A stretch of DNA of 64,000 nt from Posidonia oceanica (lineage: Eukaryota; Streptophyta; Magnoliopsida; Alismatales; Posidoniaceae). The notes under the pieces were generated by a model. That model was given only the letters and a program-made list of their open reading frames with translations, did not search any database and was not told the origin of the DNA. The stretch spans positions 25,270,001 to 25,334,000 of the forward strand of contig JAZBRS010000039.1 of assembly GCA_037176725.1 (NCBI GenBank), written 5' to 3'. Of this stretch, positions 55,132-64,000 are shown one piece after another. How positions within the stretch are numbered: the first letter of the stretch is position 1; each line of letters opens with the position of its first letter. The translations under genes were made by a program, and so were the position numbers.

Positions 55132-58100
55132 TTAGTGGCCAGACTCGCCACTACCCTCATGTCCACCATCTGGAGGTCCCGGTGTAGGCTGTACAACTGA
55201 AGACGCCTCCCCACTCTGGGTCCTCTCCCGAGACGCCCTTAGTATAGAGCGAACCATCTCAAGATGAGGAGAAGAGCGCACTCTCTTAATCTGCTCAGCT
55301 GTCAAAGCCCTAGAATGCCTTGACCCCACAAGAGCTGCAGCAACAGGGGCCGACATCAGACCAGCTATATCAGAACCGGGAAGAACTGTCACGACTGCCA
55401 TCTCCATTTGCATCAGTCGCACCTCCATGTCCTGCAGCTGTTGTGCACAAAAGTCACTCAACTACAGCAGGAAACAGCAAACCACAGAGTCAAAGCAGTT
55501 TATCAGCAAGAAAGGCAGAAAGACTAGCTACAACTAAAGTATCAAAGAAGAACAAAAGTACCCTTCTCATGGAGGAAGCCTTAAACTGAACCCTAGCCAT
55601 GGCTGCGTCAGATGCAGCCACACGGGCCTCCAACTCCTAGATGCGGCTATCACGCTCCCATTCCACCTTACTGAGACGTCCCTGTAGCTCCTTGGCATAC
55701 CCCAAGGCATCGTCTAGCTGGCTCTGAGTGGGACCGGTGGCTGGAGGAGTGTGGATCAAATCCATCATTGCCTGAATCTGCACAATGAAACTATATGAGT
55801 TAGAGGACAGGTATTTACAAGTATTTAAAGCAAGAAAAGTGCGATAGTACCTCTGAATCGTGAGCCCGGACCTCCTCAGCAAGTATGCCCTCAGCACGGG
55901 AAGCAGCTGGACCTGTGGTGGCAGCAGGGGCAGGCTCTGCACTTGTCGAGTCACCCTCGGCCTATATCAAAGCAAAGACAATAGTTAAACAAGCAGAAAC
56001 AGGCACAAACAACTGAAAAGAGGAAACAAGACTCACTTGTGCTCGAAGCTCGTCCATCTGGGACAAGAGCTCATCCCTCTCCCGCACTAACTCTGCGACA
56101 CTCAGGGAGTGCTGCAACTGCTGAGTCCTGAACGCCTCAGTCATCCCCTCTGAAGCGTCCATCTACGTAAACAAGGGAGATGCGTAAGCAAATGAACAAG
56201 TAAAGGAGCAATAAAATAAAACCAAAGGGAGTTGCTAACCAGCTCATCAATGCGACTGCGGGCAGTCGCCAACTCCCGCTGAAGGTCACCAATGCTCGCA
56301 CCAGGACCAACGCCCATCGGTACCTTGGAGGGACCAAAAAAGAAGGCACGGTGGAAGACAATCAGATGACCAAACTTAGAATCAAACCAGGTCCTCCATG
56401 CCGCCTCCGTCTCTACCGAACCATTAGAAAGGGGTGCTGTGCCACCCGAGCGCCAGTTCTCGAGCTGCTCTGCAAACCACTGAAGAGCATCAGTCCGACC
56501 TCCCCTAGTAGATCCTAGAGAGCAATCCACAAGACCAGACATTGGGATAACCTGCCGAACGCCAAACTGTCGCAGGACACGACCCACCTGGCTGTACTAG
56601 CACCGGAAAGAGGCTAAAGAGCCAACACTCTTGGAAAAACAAGTGGGAACCGTGCACCACGGGCTCCTTAGCGGCATGCTCGTCCTCAAAGTAGGGTCTC
56701 TAGACAACCTGCAAGCACAACTCAGTCAGAAACCAACAAACTGTGCAGGGAAAGAAGGGTCTAAACATTAAAACTTACCCACTCCTCTGGGAGGATCTCT
56801 AACAGGAAGCGACCCAGATGCCTCATAGGGCGAAGCCGCTCCAGAGCCAACTGCATGTCACTCCATCGTCGAGCTCGGGGAAACTCGACGGGGCCATCTC
56901 CTAGGACTCCGGGTCGAAGGTACACGAAGTGCTCAAAGATCAAGGTCTGTCACACAAAGAAATAGTTCCAAGTCAGAAGCAAGCAACTAAACAGAAGGCA
57001 GGCAAATAAATAAAGCACGAACCTAAAAAAGGGGCAAACAGCCCGAGAGAGAGTGGGTCTGGCCTGCAGCAAAGGCCTCTAGTCGGGAGATCAAGTAGAC
57101 CAACACGGCTAAGCCCCAGGAATATGTATCGATCCTCTCCACATCCAGAAGGAGTGGGGCAAAACCGGCATGAAGCATCTATGAAGACGTGCCGAAGAAG
57201 AGTCTATGAAACAGAATAGACAAGAAGGCCCGGAGCTGCTGGTCCGCTATGTCCGAAGTCACCACGTCAGCAAGAAGAAGGTCATCCAGTCAGTTCTTTC
57301 AGCCACTTGACGTTGACACGCGTATGGTAGCGACTAGAAGGGGGAGGTCGCACACCATAACAGGCCTCCAGCTCATCACCATTGTCAGGCTGCAAAACCG
57401 CCACCACAGGCTCTCCGTCAACCCTCAGGCCCACCAGCCAAACTACGTCCTCTAGGGTGATCATCATCTCATCCATGCAAAAGATGAAGCTGCTAGAACT
57501 GCTGTTGAACCTCTTTGCAAAAGAAACCAAGAGTCTGAGGTGGATCTCAAAGGGCATGATCTCCAAAAAATGGCCAAAGCCCATCCTCGCAAGTCTCACC
57601 CGCTGGAGCTCTAGGAGATTGATGTACGTGTCATGCAAGTCCTCCCAGCTGGAGCGCGCCTGGCTCGGCAATGGCATCTGACATAAAAGAAAACATTAAA
57701 AACATTAATAACTTAATAAAAATCAAGCAAAGTAACTTAATGAAAGCTAAAAACACATGAAATAACCTCACCTGGCCTAGCTCTGCGAGCTCTACTGCTG
57801 TACGGGCTCTCTTAGGAGGTGAAGGGACCGCACCTGTACTAGGGTCACCCCCATCACCACCACCAACCTCAGGCTGGACAAGAGACGGCGCACGTGGACA
57901 CCTCGTCCGAAGCTTGCGAGGACGAGAGGAGCTCGCCTCCGCAATAGAAGGACTGGCCTCGTCCCTCCCCGTCTCAGCTCCCTCGTCAGAAACCCTGAAA
58001 TAGTGCCACGAATAGAGCATAGTTAGTTAAAGTCATTAATAATCTCCTTAATCATTTTCTTGAACATTAACTAATCTCCCTAAACATTAAACATTTCAAA

Positions 58101-59901
58101 ACACTAATGTAACTAATCAATAATCATCCTCTTGATCATCAATCACTTTAACTAACCAATTAAAACTTAAATTAACCAATTAAAATTTTAATCATCTGCC
58201 TCCCTACCTAATTAAGGTGAACAATTGCATTAATCACCTCCCTCTTTAGTTGTCTAACTCTTTAGAAAATTGCCTCTCTCGTTAATTAATCTAACTCCTT
58301 AAAATTACCTTAATGTTTAATTAATAGGACACATCAACCATTAAAAGTTAGCTTAATTAATTAAGCAAGACACATCAGCCATTAAAAGTTAGCTCTTTAA
58401 TTAATTAATGAGTCATGTAAACCATTTAAGACATAAGTCTATCTTTAATTCAACCCTTAAAAATTAATCCCTAAAATCCATCCTTAGAATTAGTCTTTAA
58501 AGTTAATCCTTAAAATTAATCTTTAAAGTTAATTCATCTTTAAAAATTAACCCTTAAAATTAATCTTCAAAGTTAATCTCTTTGAAATCAATCCTTAAAT
58601 CAATCCTTAAAAATTCAATCCTTAAAATCTTTAAAGTTAAAAAATTCAATCTTTGAAGTTAATCCCTTTAAAGTTAATCCCTTTAAATTAATCCTTAAAA
58701 TCCTTAAAATTAAAACTCTTAACATCTATCTCTTAAAAATTCAACTTAAAATTTTAACTTAAAAATTCAACTTAAAAATTCAACTCTAAATTCAACTTAA
58801 AAATTCAACTTTAAATTCAACTTTAAATTCAACTTTAATATCCTAACTTTAAAATTCAACCTCTAAAAATTAAAGATCCAACTCTAATCCAACTTCAACC
58901 CTTCACTTATCCATTTAGGTAACAAAAATACCATTAATTCCTTTATTCTGAATTAACAAATCTTTTTACATGTTTAAATCCCAAAGTCAATTCCTCTACA
59001 TTTAAAAATTCAAAAAATTAATCTAAATATTAATAAATTCCATTAAATCTCTTAAATTTCTGGGAACAATTCGCCATAACCTCCCCTATAATTTCAACTA
59101 AAAACTTTTCATTTTCCTGCAAATCAACAACATGCATTCATATTTCCATAAAAAAGACTAAATAAACATTCAAATCTCCATAAAAATGGATTTTCCTTCA
59201 CATTTCACACTCACATCTAACTTTCCATTTCCCTTTCACATTCACATCTGAAATTTAACATTTAAAACATAACTTTCAATAACTGAATTAAAGCCTAAAA
59301 ATTTAAATCAATTTTCCATGAACTTCAACCAAATTGAATTCAAATCTAAATTTTCACAATTAAAACATAAAAATTCAGATTTTCCATAAATTTAATTATA
59401 AACCGAATTAAAGAATTTTTAATTAAACTAAAAACTGAATTTTTAATTAAACTAAAAACTAAATTAATTAAACTAAAAATTGAATTCATTAAACTAAACT
59501 AAAACTGAAATTAAAATTTCTACAATAAACCTAAATTAAATTTAAAAATTTCCATATGCATTTAAAACCTAAATTCCCATATGCATTTAAACATCAAAAT
59601 TTCCATAACAACTGAAATTAACATCAAATTTCCATTAGATTTCCTCAATTTTTTCCATGATAATTCCATAACCTAAAACTACTTCACCCCAAAATTAACA
59701 ACCCAAATAAAAAAAAGGGGGGGGAGGAAAGGCCTACCTCTGTCGCCGGCGAGACCGATCGCCTACGCCACTGTCACCGCCGCCGGCGCCACTGCCCACA
59801 CTGCCACCTTCGATGCCACCGTCTCCCTCTCTATCGCTCATTAGGGAGGAGGAAGGGAGAAGATCGTCACCACCCGTGCCGTCTCCCTCTCTGTCACTCA
59901 T
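55132..59901 (-). pseudogene. Plant mobile domain (PMD, MAIN-like) protein pseudogene, nine exons
   Basis: Exons inferred from splice signals: 59901(or 59841)-59738, 57994-57772, 57677-57023, 56946-56779, 56708-56240, 56162-56037, 55961-55851, 55777-55562, 55461-55132. Most joints have GTGAGG/GTAAGT-like donors and pyrimidine-CAG acceptors, and several exons are whole numbers of codons. PMD blocks: FGHFLEIMPFEIHLRLL, TLEDVVWLVGLRVDGEPV, DTYSWGLAVLVYLISRL, LIFEHFVYLRPG and VLRQFGVRQVIPM. A coiled-coil-like tail follows (ERDELLSQMDELRAQ, YAKELQGRLSKVEWERD), then an acidic C-terminus. Breaks: frameshift near 57283, TAG at 57181-57179, TAG at 57025-57023, TAG at the start of exon 5, frameshift near 56590, TAG at 55639-55637. 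The family includes Arabidopsis MAIN and transposon-borne PMDs. Confidence 0.82.
57995..59737 (-). other. Large AT-rich intron 1 of the PMD pseudogene
   Basis: The donor GAG/GTAGGC at 59737 and acceptor TATTTCAG at 57995 bound 1.7 kb of AT-rich sequence. It is full of TTAAAAATT, TTAATCC and TTAAAGTTAATC words in irregular repeats (58440-58860). Joining exon 1 to exon 2 keeps frame (phase 2). No ORF is present inside. Confidence 0.55.
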
Positions 59902-59925
59902 CAGGGAGGAGGAAGGGGGAAGAAG
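59810..59925 (-). repeat. 60-bp direct duplication in PMD exon 1
   Basis: The segment encoding LLPSSSLMSDREGDG is present twice, 60 bp apart (Met codons at 59901 and 59841). Either Met could be the start; the second begins right after the duplication. Confidence 0.7.
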
Positions 59926-60213
59926 ATCGCCACCACCCACACTGCCGGAGCTCGCCGAACTACGCCGCCACACTACCAGAAGACGCCACTGGATGAAGGG
60001 AGAATCGCTGGAGGAGAGGAGAGGTGGAGAAAAAAAATTGAAGGAGGGGAGAAGGTTTGAAGGTCTGAAAAAAGGAGGGCAATGGTCCAGTTTTGCTACT
60101 AGACTCACACCCTGGTCACCAAGCAAAGCGACAACTCGCTCAGACACCACCGCAACAGGCAACTGACCCTTCAGCTTCTTCGCGCGTCGACCTTCCCGCT
60201 TCATTTTGAACAT

Positions 60214-60460
60214 TCTGGAAAGGCGCGACTCTAGATGCCCTAAAAGGAGGCGACTGGAATGGACGCCATCATTGGCGGCGACTAATGAGGGCAGAGAGTT
60301 TCTTCCTTTAATTTCCCTCTAGTACAAACTTATACATTAACAAACGACAAAACACAACTTAAACTCAAAAACTTAAACATAATTCAACCCAAACTTAAAC
60401 TTAAAAACTAAAACATGATCCAACTCAACTTAAAATTAAAATTTAAAACATAATCAACCA
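60214..60460. other. Upstream region of the PMD pseudogene
   Basis: AAGGCGCGACTCTAGATGCC, GGAGGCGACTGG with GGACGCC, and GGCGGCGACTAATG at 60225-60290 are the same GGCGACT / AGTCGCC words found in the repeats at 62045-62550. AT-rich CTTAAAC-type repeats (60330-60450) follow. No clear TATA box was chosen. Confidence 0.4.
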
Positions 60461-60555
60461 TGCATTGCCATGCTCGAGCGGTTGAGCCCAAGCATCTTCA
60501 GGAATTCCCGCCTGTCATCGGCATATTTTTGAGGAGTGGGACAGCACCGTGCATA

Positions 60556-61419
60556 CTACTTCACGTACTTCGACTCCTGGGACTCTCGAGCAGTTGCAGA
60601 AAGCCGAGGCGCACTCAGAGACACTCGCCTGTCGATGTGAACCCAGCGTGCTATGTACTCCAGGACCATCCTCTCATCTCGATCACCGTCTTCCTTGCGA
60701 ACGCGGATCAGAGGGGTCAGAACTGCATCGGCCTGGACAACTAGCTCATGATTCAGCAAACATGGACAACAATGGATGGGATACAACACTAATGATGTGG
60801 CACCCACCAGGACAAGCTCAAGGTCACTGTGAACTGCGCTCATCACCCGCACCTTATGAGCTCCAAGCAGCTTCGGAACAAAGTCAAAATCCTACAGTGA
60901 CAAGTGTCCAAGGCGGAGAACGCAGTCATGGAAGCTCAAGCCGGCAAAATCTGTATCATAGCGACAATGAGACATGAACCACCTATGTAGCAGTAGTGGA
61001 GAGCCAAAGAACTTCCCTGAACAAGAGGCACTGGTGAGCCCCTCCATGGTGTAAGCCAATACAGCAGGAGCCAAGCACAAGTCTGGACGAACAGCCACTA
61101 ACATCAGAAGATCCACGTGGTGAAGATCCATTGTGAAATTTGCGTCTGCAAACAAGGCAAGACCACCAACTGCTACGAACAAGCATTTCCTCAGCTCAGT
61201 CTCAGCAAGTTGCCTGGTGCTAAGAACCTCCCACAGGCCTTGAAGAAAGAGTCTCCCTGAGTGCATCAAAGCCTTGCTAGCCTCCTGATCCATTGCTAAA
61301 TACCTGCCTATCTTCTTGGAGCCTGTGGATTGATTTTCGAGGTGTTGAAGATGAAGATGCCGGCGCTTCCACGACGTCGACAGCTTTGTTGTGATCGCCA
61401 CTCGCCTTTGGGTAGACAA
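60556..61419 (-). pseudogene. DUF7745-like relic
   Basis: Reading on the minus strand from 61419, the frame resembles the C-terminal two thirds of the element-borne DUF7745 ORFs. LFVAVGGLALFADANFTMDL, APAVLAYTMEGLTSASCS and FFGSPLLLHRWFMSHC parallel the regions around LRGFVIRFLGELIF, PVVLAETYRGL and FHGCGALIQVWLTAH. An in-frame TAG at 60892-60894 is followed by VRVMSAVHSDLELVLVGATS. The N-terminal FWKP block is missing. Residue identity to the A and B copies is low by eye, so this is a distant relative. It probably does not make protein. Confidence 0.6.
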
Positions 61420-61426
61420 GACACCT

Positions 61427-61446
61427 GGGGGGAGATTGTGAAAATG
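61427..61446 (+). other. Polypurine-tract-like site and possible LTR start
   Basis: GGGGGGAGA (61427-61435) is followed by T and TGTGAAAATG, the usual look of a PPT next to a TG-starting LTR on the + strand. If right, an LTR runs rightwards from 61437 and the minus-strand PMD and DUF7745 relics would be antisense cargo. No second LTR is visible to test it. Confidence 0.35.
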
Positions 61447-62044
61447 TGGGTCCTCGGACGACTAGATCGACGGCTGGATGTCGTCTAGCGGCCTCCTCGT
61501 GTTACGTAAGCGTCGTTCCTTTCCCTTCAAAACAAATAAAAATCAAAGATCTAGATTAGTTCGTGTAGTAATTGTTAATAAAAAAACAAACGAAGAACAA
61601 TATTAACAAACGAATCTAATACTAACCGAGGGTTGTTCCCCGCATGCATATGCTATGGGTCTTATTTTAAGGAATGCAATATGAAATAAAAAGATTAGAA
61701 GATACTCCCTTCACCCTCGTGCTGTTTGCAGTGGAGTAGAAGTGGAGGCACGGTCGGAGCTCCGACTAGGCTCAAGATCTCTGGGATCGTAGTTGGGATT
61801 GTAGTGATCTCTGGGATCTTGGGTTTCTCTCTGGATAGAGGGTGGAGACTAGAGTTTCTGGTTTGGAAACTCTAGCTGTTTGAAAGTGGAAGCTCAGAAA
61901 CCTAAAATCTACAGAAGATCTCTTTCTGACTTGACTGAGGGGGGCTCTCTCTCCAAGAATGACCGGGGGTTCAAACACTGACCCACGGGGTCTATTTATA
62001 GACTCCAAGGGGTGTAGGGACGGTTGGAGTTCAGAAAATTCTAG
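61447..62044. other. Region between possible LTR start and the dyad repeats
   Basis: No gene is supported. It holds CTAGATCGACGG- and GTCGTCTAGC-type partly self-complementary sequence at 61460-61500, A-rich sequence at 61520-61620, and the TATA-like motif described separately. A minus-strand open frame at 62176-61772 has no recognisable domain and overlaps the dyad repeats. Confidence 0.4.
61991..62000 (-). promoter_or_regulatory. TATA-box-like TATAAATAGA on the minus strand
   Basis: On the minus strand TATAAATAGA is followed by a CTCTCTCC-rich leader-like stretch (61960-61800), a good plant promoter layout pointing toward the DUF7745 relic. The + strand reading, TCTATTTATA, is also TATA-like, so direction is uncertain. 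Confidence 0.45.
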
Positions 62045-62550
62045 AAAAGTGGCAGTTAGTTTGAGTCGCCGGTTGGAGTGGTGCCTAAACCTAGCAACCG
62101 CTTGGTCAAAGTGTGGAAGACCCGGGAACGAGGCCACGATAGTTAGTCGCCGATTGAGGTGGCGTCTAACAGTCAAGGTGATCGTGTGAAATAACTGTGG
62201 AAAAGCGGTTCAAAGGAGGCCACGATTGTTAGTCGCCGCATGGAGTGGCGTCTAATGGTCAAGGATCTGGGGGAGACCGAGGCAGTTCCACAACCGTCTA
62301 GTCACCGATTTAGTTGGCGCCTAAAGGTTGAGGGGTTAGTGGGAATTCACTGTGGAAAAGCAACTGCCAGAGCGGTTATGACTGTTAGTCGCCCCTTTGG
62401 TAGATGCCTACATCAGTCGCCTGATGATGTGGCACCTAGGTGGGTCACCTCCTCAGTTGGCTACAAGGTAGCTCACTTGTTGGAAAGACATCCGTCTTAG
62501 TCGCCTTCATAAATGACGCCTAGGATGGTCGCCTCTTCAGCTGGCAACTA
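62045..62550. repeat. Dyad repeats AGTCGCC ... GGCGTCT, about seven units
   Basis: Units such as AGTCGCCGATTGAGGTGGCG plus TCT recur at about 62062, 62143, 62232, 62300, 62383, 62410 and 62499. Each pairs a left AGTCGCC-like arm with a right GGCGTCT- or GGCGCCT-like arm about 20 bases on. Spacers between units differ. Related words appear at 60225-60290. Confidence 0.65.
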
Positions 62551-63921
62551 ATAGGCTCAGGTCATTTCCAGCCCTATTTTCCAGGTTTTGGCCAGAGAAA
62601 CAAGATAGAAGGCCGGGAAACTACAGATAGTCTATGAAATCAAGAAGGCATCTCTGTTAACTCAAATCTACCACGAATCTGAGTAGAAATAAAGGATATT
62701 CAGGGTACTCTGACTTGCCACGAGTCTGAGTGAGTTGGCTCAGCCACAGCTAACAACCTGAGTCAAGGTAGGATCAAGTGATGCTTGAAGAAATCAAGGA
62801 AGATCTGGAAAATGCGTTGTTAAGCCTTAGGCATGTGATCTTTGGTGCCTCAGAAGTCCCTGTCCTCTATGAACTCCGGGAAATGCGAAAATGGGATATC
62901 TACAGATGTCCCTCCTTGGAGTTGATTTTGGAACAAGATCGAGTCCAAGGTAAGAGCGATGTCCCATTGAGCATTTCCTAAAAAGGGGAGCTCCACCTCA
63001 AACAATTCGCCACAATGGAAGATAATAATAAAAAAGAAGAAGGGGTGAACGGACTCGGTGTCGGGAGATTTCCGAACGGCCGGGTGGTTCGATTAATTGC
63101 CATCATATTGAAGGCTCAGGCATGGAGGGGTCAAGTCGGTTTTGGAACTATGTGTCGCAGCCGATGTCGAGACCTGTCAACCATGTAGAGATTTACTTCA
63201 ACGGGGTAGAAGCTAAGGGGGGAAACTGCGGGGCGTGACCCTTACACGATCGAAAAGGAGTGCTCTTGTGGCATCATGTTTGAGATTTTACTCGGATTGG
63301 AATTGATAGAAGGATTGGTAGGAACTAGGTTGGCTTTAGGAGAATCATATGTCCTAAGGGTTTCTAACACTCTTGAAGAACAATGCTCTGTCCGTGCTCT
63401 ACTTCCAATGATATGAGAAAATGCATGGATGCATGATTCAAGCAAACAAATGCTAATGCAACATACAGCATACGATGCAATGAATGGTCCATATGCTAGG
63501 TTAGACCGGCGAGGTACGGTTGGTCCCAAACCATATAGACATATGCAAAATGAATGAATGCAATTCGTTGTGGTCAAGTGTTTTCCATCCTCAAGTGTGA
63601 CCAGTACTCTCGAGAAAGGACTGTCGTCCCACAACTCGACTTGGCAAATAAAGGAGTTCTATGATTAAAGAACCGAGTGAGGGAGTGAACCCTTCCTTTG
63701 CCAAACCGGGGTTTGCCTTTTAGTCAAAGTGGGTGTGCCTTTGCACACTATATGAGCCCCTTAGGCGTGAGCTCATTCTTTATGTTGTAAGCTTTGGTAC
63801 CTGCACACTTAACAAAAGATGTTAGTACACAAGTGAACCCATCCCAGTTCCTAGGGGGATTGACAAAGTTATACTTGTGTATGAGATAAAGTAATCCCTT
63901 AATCAATACTACTTGAGAACT
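62551..63921. other. Unassigned right-end region
   Basis: No supported gene. The only + strand open frame of note (62778-62981, 67 codons) has no recognised domain. The sequence is of average composition with no strong repeats. Confidence 0.35.
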
Positions 63922-63998
63922 AGGTGGAGGGAATTAGCCTTGGCCTCAGCTGAGAGATGGAAAATCGGAGCCTAGTAGACGCCGATTGTGAGTCATCT
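63922..63998 (-). repeat. Inverted repeat, right copy
   Basis: It is the reverse complement of 54768-54844 with scattered mismatches and small indels. It ends within two bases of the window edge, so its full length is unknown. Confidence 0.8.
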
Positions 63999-64000
63999 GT

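Noticed and set aside
59734..60213. A separate basic protein starting MFKMKREGRR on the minus strand
   Set aside because: No domain recognised; its last part is better explained as exon 1 of the PMD gene, spliced at 59737, and the upstream part as untranslated leader.
1..64000. tRNA, rRNA or other housekeeping RNA genes
   Set aside because: Looked for cloverleaf-like and rRNA-like stretches by eye; the only tRNA-related sequences are the primer binding sites and their U5 look-alikes.

Overview
The window is plant nuclear DNA, heterochromatic in character. It has no bacterial or organellar gene. It is dominated by very long LTR retrotransposons of the Ty3/gypsy Tat/Ogre type, with plant-style introns, plant mobile domain (PMD/DUF7745) coding regions and long AT-rich spacers. 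A legume-like genome is a weak guess only; nothing seen here fixes the species.

Layout. Three related retrotransposons are nested like Russian dolls on the + strand. Element C is the oldest. Only its 3' internal tail (50499-50740) and one LTR (50741 to about 54032) are visible. Element A (1-50498; its first ~944 bases lie left of the window) appears to have inserted into the 3' tail of C. Element B (8169-35191) inserted into the gag gene of A just upstream of the zinc knuckle and made a 5-bp duplication, TCCGC, at 8164-8168 and 35192-35196. Removing B plus one TCCGC rejoins the A reading frame exactly. LTRs of A and B are about 5.7-5.8 kb, unusually long.

B is the more complete copy: LTR, primer binding site, leader, Gag-protease, a low-complexity linker, RT / tether RNase H / archaeal-type RNase H / integrase, an extra 400-codon DUF7745-like ORF, a 2.7 kb module of hairpin-forming tandem repeats, polypurine tract, LTR. 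A has the same order but has lost RT and both RNase H domains by a ~2.7 kb deletion. Most nonsense codons in both copies are C-to-T changes relative to the other copy, as expected for methylated, silenced DNA.

Right arm (54033-64000). On the minus strand there is a nine-exon PMD-family pseudogene (about 59901 to 55132) with good splice signals but several stops and frameshifts. Upstream of it is a second DUF7745-like relic (61419-60556), a possible LTR boundary near 61437, and a set of imperfect dyad repeats (62045-62550). A ~77-bp sequence at 54768-54844 recurs inverted at 63922-63998, so the segment may be a separate mobile unit.

Most unusual content: (i) a retrotransposon family that keeps a host-type DUF7745/PMD ORF of identical length in two diverged copies; (ii) several unrelated arrays of short hairpin units showing compensatory base changes, in the 3' modules of A and B and in the LTR of C; (iii) a conserved in-frame UAG between protease and RT; (iv) conserved splice signals in LTR and leader suggesting a large 5' leader intron.
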